Below are positions 1 to 5,280 of a stretch of DNA of 10,644 bases, piece by piece (positions within the stretch are counted from its first letter, which is position 1; the number at the start of each line of letters is the position of its first letter). Made by a program: the position numbers and the translations under genes. The notes beneath the pieces were generated by a model that was not told where the DNA came from, did no database searches, and saw only the letters and a list, made by a program, of their open reading frames with translations. The DNA is taken from the NCBI GenBank assembly GCA_002401525.1, contig NVTH01000060.1:6868-17511 (forward strand), written 5' to 3'. This stretch comes from Moraxellaceae bacterium. Its GTDB lineage: Bacteria > Pseudomonadota > Gammaproteobacteria > Pseudomonadales > UBA3067.

Positions 1-115
1 TTACTTTTCCCTCTCACTGATGCAAAAAACCATAATGCAAATACCCTAGGGAAACATCGAGCCAGTAATTTTAATTCTACAAAAGAGCCTCCCCCCTCGA
101 CGGATACACGATGTT

Positions 116-1291
116 ATGAACAATCAAGCTTCAAAGAATAAGACACCCAAAAATAAAGTAATCTTATTTGGTGCCAGCGGATACACCGGCAAACTGACTG
201 CGGAAGCGCTGGTTAAAATTGGCCTCCGTCCCGTCATTGCGGGCAGAAACGCAGCGAAGTTAGAAGCGCTGTCCTTACAATTGGGAGGGCTGGAAATCCA
301 TCTTGCGAATGTCGAGCAAGCTGATTCGCTTGATCCAATCTTAAATGAAGGCGATGTATTAATTTCCACCGTCGGACCCTTCACACGCTACGGCCAAAGC
401 GCATTAGGGGCAGCGATTCGATGCAAAGCCCATTACCTTGACTCCACCGGCGAACCTGGCTTTATTCGCAAAGTGTTTCAAACTTATGGGCCCCTCGCCG
501 AAGCCAATAAAATTGCCGTCATTACAGCGTTCGGTTACGACTACGTTCCCGGTCACTGCGCAGCCGGAGCGGCCATTGAAAGTTCCGACGTTGAAATTGA
601 TCGGGTTGATATTGGTTACTTCACCACTGAAAACAGTCGATTTAGCATGAGCCAAGGCACCCTTTCCTCCGTTCAAAGTGCAATGTTTGAACCGGGTGTT
701 TTTTATTCCAAGCAACAACTCAACGAATCTTACAGTGATGGCAAGGTGCGTAATTTTGTTTTAAATGGCAAAAGCCGCAGCGCCGCATCAATCCCAGGAA
801 GCGAACACCTTGCGCTTCCCAACAGTTATCCCAGCTTGACTGAAATCAATACCTATTTAGGATGGTTCGGTGCCGCCTCCAAACTAATGCCGGCAGCGGC
901 GAAATTTCAATCCTTGTTATTCAAAATCCCCGGCTATAAATCCGGCTTGCAAAAACTGCTTAATCGATTTTCCAACAGCCAAGGCAAAGGCCCTAACGCA
1001 ATACAACGAGGTCAATGTGGCTCTCACATTGTTGCGTTAGCGTACGATAAATCAGGACGGCAAGTGGCAAGAACGGAATTAGCGGGTGCCAATCCATATA
1101 GTTACACTGCGGATATGCTTGCCTGGGGGGCAGAATATCTATTGTCGAATGAAGTAAAAAAATTCGGTGCACTGGGACCGATCGAAGCATTCGGCCTGGA
1201 CAATTTAATTGCAGGTTGCAAACAAGCAGGGCTTGAACTGACTCAAACACATCTGAACGAAGGGCTCGCGAAGACTCTTGTTTCGACCTAA
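116..1291 (+). CDS. Saccharopine dehydrogenase-like NAD(P)-binding oxidoreductase
   Basis: This 391-residue soluble protein opens with a Rossmann fold. The nucleotide-binding loop GASGYTG is at residues 19-25, and AGRN (42-45) sits at the end of the second strand where NADP-binding relatives grip the cofactor. VGPFTRYG (86-93) and HYLDSTGEPGF (106-116) are typical of the saccharopine dehydrogenase-like family that includes trans-acting enoyl reductases. The substrate cannot be read from sequence; lysine biosynthesis is unlikely to be its job, and lipid or polyketide reduction is one family role. The ATG at 116 is chosen because it directly precedes the fold. No Shine-Dalgarno is evident. A three-codon ORF (ATG TTA TGA, 111-119) overlaps the start. 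No signal peptide or membrane segment is seen. Residues 334-376 have a close relative in the stub at 3721-3906. Family is confident, function is not. Confidence 0.9.
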   Translation: MNNQASKNKTPKNKVILFGASGYTGKLTAEALVKIGLRPVIAGRNAAKLEALSLQLGGLEIHLANVEQADSLDPILNEGDVLISTVGPFTRYGQSALGAAIRCKAHYLDSTGEPGFIRKVFQTYGPLAEANKIAVITAFGYDYVPGHCAAGAAIESSDVEIDRVDIGYFTTENSRFSMSQGTLSSVQSAMFEPGVFYSKQQLNESYSDGKVRNFVLNGKSRSAASIPGSEHLALPNSYPSLTEINTYLGWFGAASKLMPAAAKFQSLLFKIPGYKSGLQKLLNRFSNSQGKGPNAIQRGQCGSHIVALAYDKSGRQVARTELAGANPYSYTADMLAWGAEYLLSNEVKKFGALGPIEAFGLDNLIAGCKQAGLELTQTHLNEGLAKTLVST

Positions 1292-1305
1292 AAAAATAAT
1301 AACCA

Positions 1306-1519
1306 CTAAAACCCTTTTATAACCGACTCCTGCAAGGCCTCAATGGTTGACTGGTTAAGCTCAGGGTATTTAGCCAGGTTCTTTCTGATCGTTTCGATCA
1401 AATTAGATGAGGGGATATTGGACCTAAGATGGGGCAGGCGAAACGTATTCTTTCGCTATTTCCCAAAAAAAACCATCGGCTATTTGAAGTGCTAAAAAAC
1501 CAGCGATAATGTGCGGTGT
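1306..1519 (-). pseudogene. Frameshifted C-terminal remnant of an unrecognised protein
   Basis: The minus strand holds two protein-like stretches in different frames. The upstream one (1519 down to about 1430) reads GFLALQIADGFFWEIAKEY. The downstream one (1455 down to a TAG at 1306-1308) ends NLAKYPELNQSTIEALQESV followed by IKGF. The frames can be joined near a CCCC run around 1431-1434, which suggests a single-base slip in an older gene. No start codon or ribosome site is seen, and an in-frame TGA lies at 1520-1522. I do not recognise the family. The helical, charged ending looks like a real C terminus rather than random translation, but this is inference from composition alone. Confidence 0.35.
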
Positions 1520-1551
1520 TCAGGTGCCTTTGATTAATTCTGAAATATAAA

Positions 1552-1722
1552 ATGATGATAATTCATAAGCTGCAAATTCCCGTGCCATTAGACCGCATTG
1601 CTTTGCAGCTGCCCGCCGAGACTCAATATGCGGAGCTATTAGATGACCATCCGGACCAGCCCAATCAGAATTTTATTTCATTGAGTTTCCTTACAATCCA
1701 CGGTGATTACCATAAATACTAA
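1552..1722 (+). CDS. Small hypothetical ORF, 56 residues
   Basis: The ORF runs from an ATG at 1552 (second codon also ATG) to TAA at 1720-1722, with an in-frame stop upstream at 1531-1533. The product begins MMIIHKLQIPVPLDRIALQL and is acidic in the middle (DDHPDQP). It has no signal peptide, membrane segment or motif I know. There is no convincing Shine-Dalgarno before the ATG. It lies between the dehydrogenase gene and a plus-strand terminator at 1771-1798, so it could be the last cistron of that transcript or a fragment of a lost gene. Its composition is closer to the core genes than to the AT-rich gene at 1822-2820. Confidence 0.25.
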   Translation: MMIIHKLQIPVPLDRIALQLPAETQYAELLDDHPDQPNQNFISLSFLTIHGDYHKY

Positions 1723-1770
1723 AAACCCTTAAGGCCTTAACCACGGACAAAAGATAGTGTGCCAACTGAG

Positions 1771-1798
1771 AGCAGCGAAAATAGCGCGCTGCTTTTTT
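1771..1798 (+). terminator. Rho-independent terminator
   Basis: A 7-bp stem AGCAGCG (1771-1777) pairs with CGCTGCT (1787-1793) around a 9-nt loop and runs into six T (1793-1798). Polarity is plus. It could end the transcript of the dehydrogenase gene and the small ORF at 1552-1722, and it shields the convergent minus-strand nuclease gene. The reverse strand has no T tract after the stem. Confidence 0.65.
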
Positions 1799-1821
1799 CC
1801 CAAGCCCGTTAATGCGATATT

Positions 1822-2820
1822 TTATTGAAAATCAATATTCCAATATTTTTCAACAATTTCTAATGTTAAGTCAGCTAGGACCTCTCTAATCGTTTTAAGA
1901 TTATTATCTTTAAAAAAAACAATACAAACCTCTGATTCTTTCACCCCTCGATCAGATGGATCTGAAACACAAAGACCATGATTTTTAAACAGTGGCTTGA
2001 TCACCTCCCTTAACAACTCCAAATTTTCAAACTTTCTCCTTTCATCTATTGAATCAACCCTCGCATATTGGTTAAGCCTCAAGTAATAGCTTCCAGACCT
2101 TTTGTCAATCCGCCAAAAGAGATACTCTGAAATGTTGCTATATGCATGCTCTCTCTTACATATGTCTAATTGAGTCCATGGAGAACCACCCAAATTAGAA
2201 GATGATTTAAAATATAAAGCATCATTTAAGCCATCAATTTTTTCGTAAAGCAGATCAATCAAATACTGTTGCGCTTGTATATCGGAGAATAAATCATATT
2301 TATTCTCCGACACCAAAACACTTTCAATTTGGTTAATTGGTTCGATGAAATGATTTAGCAAAAACTGCTTATATTGGGCCAGAATCTCACTTTCCAACCC
2401 AATTAAATTGATGGCGTCAAAAAGATCGTACGAGGTTAGGACATCATATCCATATTTTTTAGCCAGCCGCCTTTCATTATAATTAACCCTCGCTAGCTTC
2501 AAATATTTATAGTGTTTAAAACCGGGGAATTGATCTCTATACCTAGCAAGCTGATCAGAATGTATTGTTGAATATGTTTTATTTTCAAACAAGGCTTGAT
2601 GGGGAGAAGAGTCAACATCGTATCTAATGATCAGATCTGTATTTTTTTCTTGTCGAGTTATTTTTACATTGGAAATTATTTTTGAATTGTTCGAACATAA
2701 ACCCAAACGAAAAAAGAGTGCTTTCATCCACTTTGGCTCACTTTCTACCTCACAGATCAGCCATGTCAAAAACCCATCGGTAGTTAGTTCTTTGGGAGAA
2801 TAACTGAATAAATTGTTCAT
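1822..2820 (-). CDS. PD-(D/E)XK nuclease-superfamily protein, lone accessory gene
   Basis: This is a 332-residue protein. The N terminus FSYSPKELTTDGFLTWLI (residues 5-22) and the core D62 ... E79-N-K81 match the D-x(n)-E-x-K active site of PD-(D/E)XK nucleases, in the group of stand-alone proteins that often start FSYxxKELxxDxFLxWL. Q90 follows the lysine at the usual helix position, and YKYLKLARV (104-112) is the likely next core strand. The remaining ~200 residues have no motif I can name. TAGGAG (2827-2832) lies 6 nt before the ATG and supports this start. The gene is clearly richer in A+T than its neighbours, uses more AT-ending codons and sits beside repeat debris, all signs of transfer. 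No methylase or helicase partner is adjacent, so a classical restriction system is not supported. A role in phage or plasmid defence is possible; the family assignment is fairly secure, the role is not. Confidence 0.75.
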   Translation of the reverse strand: MNNLFSYSPKELTTDGFLTWLICEVESEPKWMKALFFRLGLCSNNSKIISNVKITRQEKNTDLIIRYDVDSSPHQALFENKTYSTIHSDQLARYRDQFPGFKHYKYLKLARVNYNERRLAKKYGYDVLTSYDLFDAINLIGLESEILAQYKQFLLNHFIEPINQIESVLVSENKYDLFSDIQAQQYLIDLLYEKIDGLNDALYFKSSSNLGGSPWTQLDICKREHAYSNISEYLFWRIDKRSGSYYLRLNQYARVDSIDERRKFENLELLREVIKPLFKNHGLCVSDPSDRGVKESEVCIVFFKDNNLKTIREVLADLTLEIVEKYWNIDFQ

Positions 2821-2829
2821 TCAACGCTC

Positions 2830-2913
2830 CTAATATAAAGCCTCGCTCGCCATGCATATTGCGGACGAAGATGTGCAAGCGACAAGCGATAGTGCAAGCG
2901 ATAGGACATCCAT
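2830..2913 (-). CDS. Possible 27-residue leader peptide before the nuclease gene
   Basis: An ATG at 2913 is preceded 10 nt upstream by GGGAGAG (2924-2930). It opens a 27-codon frame starting MDVLSLALSLVAC. The TAG stop at 2830-2832 forms part of the nuclease gene's TAGGAG ribosome site, which would allow translational coupling. The N terminus is hydrophobic and, with LVAC, loosely resembles a lipoprotein signal, but three CAAGCGA-type units (2876-2901) generate part of it and it may be chance. The ribosome site and ATG lie inside the end of repeat copy A. Confidence 0.25.
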   Translation of the reverse strand: MDVLSLALSLVACTSSSAICMASEALY

Positions 2914-3100
2914 TTTAATTTCGCTCTCCCCCGCCCGCGCATAAAATGCAGTCAGTTCGTGCATTACTGAGCTCTCGCTGAAACCTATGCGAGTGGTGGT
3001 TTTCCGAAAAAACTATTATTGACCTTTTTATATCCTTTCCTTGGAATATAGTCGATTGATTCGGAAGGTGAGGTGCTTGATTGCAAGACTTGACCCTAGC
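2901..3100. repeat. ~200-bp direct repeat, copy A
   Basis: This copy begins ATAGGACATCC and ends GCAAGACTTGACCCTAGC. It is alignable over its whole length to 3520-3715 in the same orientation, by eye roughly 80-85% identical with a small length difference around 2928-2945. Long identical blocks include GTGGTGGTTTTCCGAAAAAA and TATCCTTTCCTTGGAAT. The open frames of the two copies differ, so it is not coding. The GCAAGACTTGACCC edge resembles a motif I associate with the flanks of REP-type Y1 transposase genes; that link is recollection and unverified. Confidence 0.85.
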
Positions 3101-3208
3101 GGTGGTGTTCATTTTTCTAAAATCAGTGCTATGCGGAAATATTTCCAGGGTTGATGCGCAATTATTTATCTTTAATTTCCTGATTTTTATCTAAATAATC
3201 GAGAGGCG

Positions 3209-3512
3209 CCTATTCCGGAACAAGATAAACTCCTATTCCGAATTATGCTGAACACCTATTTTCGGCGCAAGATGAACACTTTTGTAGATTTTGCGAAATC
3301 CGTGTTCAACCTCTGAAATAGAGGGTCAATCACCTCAAAAAATACCTCCTGTTAAATGGATGGTTGGGGCTTGGAGGCGCTCACACGCTGAGATTGAAGG
3401 GAGGCTCGATGATAAAGCGAATGTCCTCATTGACTGATGATGAACATTTAGGCTAAAGAGTAACAGGGCAATGTTTGAGTGGCTTTAGGTCTTCATCTTG
3501 CGCCGGAATGAG
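3209..3512. mobile_element. Transposase-less element with tandem end repeats (IS21-like remnant or MITE)
   Basis: The left end has three head-to-tail degenerate repeats, at 3209-3231, 3232-3254 and 3255-3278, each of the form CCTATTCCGG..CAAGATGAACA. One inverted copy, containing TTCATCTTGCGCCGGAAT, lies at the right end (3490-3512), about 20 of 23 positions matching the reverse complement of the consensus. Multiple short repeats at both ends are characteristic of IS21-family elements, whose transposase binds them. The ~210 bp core has no transposase reading frame. On the minus strand it does have AGGAGGT (3345-3351 region) before a short GTG frame, and a small hairpin CCTCTGAAATAGAGG (3310-3324). 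It is either a deletion derivative or a MITE. Family assignment is tentative; the repeat structure itself is directly visible. Confidence 0.55.
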
Positions 3513-3519
3513 TCGAACA

Positions 3520-3715
3520 ATAGGACCTCCATTTTAATTTCGCTCCCCTCAGTGCAGAAAATTCGGTCAGTTCTTACACTACTGTACTCTCACTGAAACC
3601 TATACGAGTGGTGGTTTTCCGAAAAAACTATTGTTGATCTTTTAATATCCTTTCCTTGGAATTAAGCCGATTGATTCGGAAGGTGAAGTGCTTGATTGCA
3701 AGACTTGACCCCAGC
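3520..3715. repeat. ~200-bp direct repeat, copy B
   Basis: This is the second copy of the repeat at 2901-3100, running from ATAGGACCTCC to TGACCCCAGC. It starts 7 nt after the right end of the 3209-3512 element and ends 6 nt before the dehydrogenase homology begins at 3722. It keeps the minus-strand AGGGGAG plus ATG (3532) found in copy A, here reading a 15-codon frame that stops at 3485. Confidence 0.85.
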
Positions 3716-3720
3716 TGCAT

Positions 3721-3906
3721 GTGCTTGCCTGGGGGGCAGAATATTTGCTGTCGAATGAAGTAACGAACTTTGGCGCCTTAGGGCCTATTGAAGCCTTTGG
3801 CCTGGATAATTTAATTGCAGGCTGCAAACAGGCAGGGCTGGAATTAACCCAAGTTAATTTGCCCGTGTCTTTTCCAAATGCAAAAGATCAGGCCAGCATC
3901 CATTAG
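3721..3906 (+). pseudogene. 3' stub of a second saccharopine dehydrogenase-like gene
   Basis: Codons 2-44 match residues 335-377 of the intact protein at 116-1291, with only K-K changed to T-N. Over 132 nt the two copies are about 82% identical. I count 17 synonymous codon differences and 2 nonsynonymous ones. After LTQ the C-terminal tails differ completely (the stub ends DQASIH before TAG). The GTG at 3721 is an accident of the junction: homology starts at 3722, six bases after repeat copy B. About 330 upstream codons are missing and no ribosome site is present, so this is a truncated gene, not a small protein. The pattern says the fragment belonged to a functional paralogue or xenologue before it was cut, not to a recent tandem copy of its neighbour. 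Confidence 0.85.
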
Positions 3907-3975
3907 AAATGCTTAAATCCAAATTTAAGGTTCATTCGGTAGGGAGCGATACCGAGGATCTTACCTAACATATTA

Positions 3976-3988
3976 TTACCGTACGTGA
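3976..3988. promoter_or_regulatory. Operator-like site 1 (CGTACG core)
   Basis: TTACCGTACGTGA, with the CGTACG core at 3980-3985. It is the exact reverse complement of the site at 4027-4039. It is the farthest upstream of three sites before the hipB-like gene. Confidence 0.55.
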
Positions 3989-4026
3989 TTATTACCCAAA
4001 ACAACAAGCACCGCCCTACAACTTAG

Positions 4027-4039
4027 TCACGTACGGTAA
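4027..4039. promoter_or_regulatory. Operator-like site 2 (CGTACG core)
   Basis: TCACGTACGGTAA, core 4030-4035, is a perfect 13-bp inverted copy of site 1. It lies 7 bp upstream of the predicted -35 box, a position where a bound repressor could contact or exclude polymerase. Confidence 0.6.
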
Positions 4040-4046
4040 CTATTTG

Positions 4047-4075
4047 TTGATTCCCCGATCTTACCCTGCTACTTT
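4047..4075 (+). promoter_or_regulatory. Predicted sigma-70 promoter of the hipB-like gene
   Basis: TTGATT (4047-4052) and TACTTT (4070-4075) are separated by exactly 17 bp. Transcription would start near 4082, inside operator-like site 3, giving a leader of about 27 nt. No other promoter of similar quality is seen between 3907 and 4108. Confidence 0.55.
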
Positions 4076-4076
4076 T

Positions 4077-4088
4077 TATCGTACGATA
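4077..4088. promoter_or_regulatory. Operator-like site 3 over the transcription start
   Basis: TATCGTACGATA is a perfect 12-bp palindrome with core 4080-4085. It shares TTAYCGTACG with site 1 and covers the predicted start of transcription. This is the classical place for autorepression by an antitoxin such as HipB. Confidence 0.65.
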
Positions 4089-4108
4089 CTATTGATGGCT
4101 GTATTACG

Positions 4109-4420
4109 ATGACCAAACCAAAAGCAGTCAAAAAAGAGACTCACTATGGCCTGGTGCGCTCAGCCAAAGAACTCGGTCAACTGGTGCGCGCCCACCGTAA
4201 AAACCGCCAATTAACACTGGAGACTGTTTCCGGGTTAAGCAATTTAAGTCCGCGCTTTCTCTCTGAATTTGAGCGCGGTAAGGAGACCGCCGAGATCGGC
4301 AAAGTATTAAAAGCACTGCGAACGCTTGGGCTTGAAGTCATCATTCAACCCCGTGGTGGGAGATTAGGAAACGCAGCAGCCTCGACCTTCAAGGATGGAG
4401 AAGGGCAAACGAATGATTGA
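4109..4420 (+). CDS. hipB: HipB-like Xre-family antitoxin and repressor
   Basis: This 103-residue DNA-binding protein has a Cro/C1-type helix-turn-helix at residues 19-78. LTLETVSGLSN (35-45) forms the positioning helix and SPRFLSEFERGK (47-58) the recognition helix, followed by IGKVLKALRTLGLEVIIQ, the usual end of HipB proteins. In the family, HipB dimers neutralise the HipA kinase and repress the hipBA operon. The gene overlaps hipA by 8 nt (4413-4420), typical of a coupled toxin-antitoxin pair. Three CGTACG palindromes upstream are probable operators. The ATG at 4109 lacks a clear Shine-Dalgarno, and its TGA neighbour ends a five-codon ORF beginning at 4094. The gene looks intact although its toxin partner is broken, so it may persist as an orphan antitoxin or regulator. 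Confidence 0.85.
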   Translation: MTKPKAVKKETHYGLVRSAKELGQLVRAHRKNRQLTLETVSGLSNLSPRFLSEFERGKETAEIGKVLKALRTLGLEVIIQPRGGRLGNAAASTFKDGEGQTND

Positions 4421-5106
4421 CCTGGATTCACTTAATGTCTGGAACGATCAGCGCTTAGTGGGACATTTGTGGCGCAACCCAATCGGTGCGATCGGCTTTA
4501 GTTATGCCCCAGAATGGCTGTCACGAGATGGTTTTAGGGTTTCACATACCTTGCCATGCGGTAGCCACGACTTTACCCCTGAAGAGGGGATTGCGCATCG
4601 TTTCTTTGCCAACCTACTGCCAGAGGGTGGTGTCCGCGAACAAATTGTCCGCGATCTAAAAATATCAAACACTGACTTTAACTTGTTACGAGCCATTGGT
4701 GGTGAGTGCGCTGGCGCTTTATCAATCCTGCCGGTAGAGCAACAACCGCCGCCACGCTAAAAACCTGTCTCTACTTTATTTGGCCAATGGCGAGATACGA
4801 TTGACACCCTTCTATGACCTAGTGTGCACCCGCGCCATTGAACGCATCGACGATCACCTCGCTTTTGCTGTCGGCGACGAGAGAAACCCCAGCGTGGTCA
4901 CCCGAAAAAACTGGGAATCCCTCGCCTTACAGTGCGACATTCGTCCGCAATGCCTACTCAATCAGATTGATGACATAGCGACTCGGTTACTGAACAATCT
5001 CGCGCTCGCACGGACTACCTTTGAATCTCAATACGGCCCCTATCCGGCGCTACAGCGTATTGAAAAAATCGTTTCCAAACAGTGCCAACGAGCAAAAGAA
5101 ATTTAA
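4413..5106 (+). pseudogene. hipA: hipA-like toxin kinase gene with internal deletion and frameshift
   Basis: HipA is a Ser/Thr kinase that in Escherichia coli inactivates glutamyl-tRNA synthetase. Here the N-terminal part (4413-4760, also readable from 4395) is normal up to GALSILPVEQQPPP. It carries the family signatures YAPEWLS, FFANLLPEG and AIGGECAGALS. The sequence then jumps near 4747-4752, in another frame, to HAKNLSLLY ... RLTPFYDLVCT and on to a TAA at 5104-5106. The catalytic loop normally reads D-x-H-A-K-N; its aspartate and everything before it, including the ATP-binding segment, are gone, roughly 190 residues by comparison with a ~430-residue family length. The ATG at 4413 is preferred because GGAGAAGG (4397-4404) lies 8 nt upstream and the gene then overlaps hipB. 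Neither half can be an active kinase. The second half has no ribosome site of its own. Confidence 0.85.
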
Positions 5107-5175
5107 CTCTACGTTAGGCATGACACTGAATCGATAACAACAATCAATAGCAACAATCGACCGGTATAAATCTAA

Positions 5176-5200
5176 ATTCGAGTCTAATTATTCGAGTCTA
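5176..5200. repeat. Tandem pair of 11-bp direct repeats
   Basis: ATTCGAGTCTA occurs at 5176-5186 and 5190-5200. The pair lies in the AT-rich 174-bp gap between the converging hipA and fic genes, beside a 14-bp palindrome AATAAAATTTTATT (around 5210-5224). No strong terminator stem is visible in this gap. Function unknown. Confidence 0.5.
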
Positions 5201-5280
5201 CTAAATAGTAATAAAATTTTATTTGTAGGCTCAAATGTTGTTGCTTATCATCATCGAACACCCCCAATTCCCGAAGAAAA

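Noticed and set aside
1042..1047. CGTACG inside the dehydrogenase gene (and another near 2425) as extra HipB sites
   Set aside because: A 6-mer is expected a few times by chance in 10.6 kb, and these lack the extended dyad seen at the hipB promoter.
2872..2903. CRISPR-like or variable tandem array from CAAGCGA units
   Set aside because: There are only three 7-bp units with irregular spacing and no spacer structure.
2915..3112. 65-codon minus-strand frame within and just beyond repeat copy A
   Set aside because: The equivalent frame is not kept in copy B, where a length difference shifts it, and the frame is simply the repeat read through.
3642..3827. 61-codon minus-strand frame across repeat copy B and the dehydrogenase stub
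   Set aside because: It is antisense to the stub, whose plus-strand codons show synonymous divergence, so the plus strand is the real coding strand.
4780..5106. Independent small gene starting at TTG 4780
   Set aside because: HipA homology continues upstream of this codon (HAKNLSLLY), there is no ribosome site, and it is the tail of the broken hipA.
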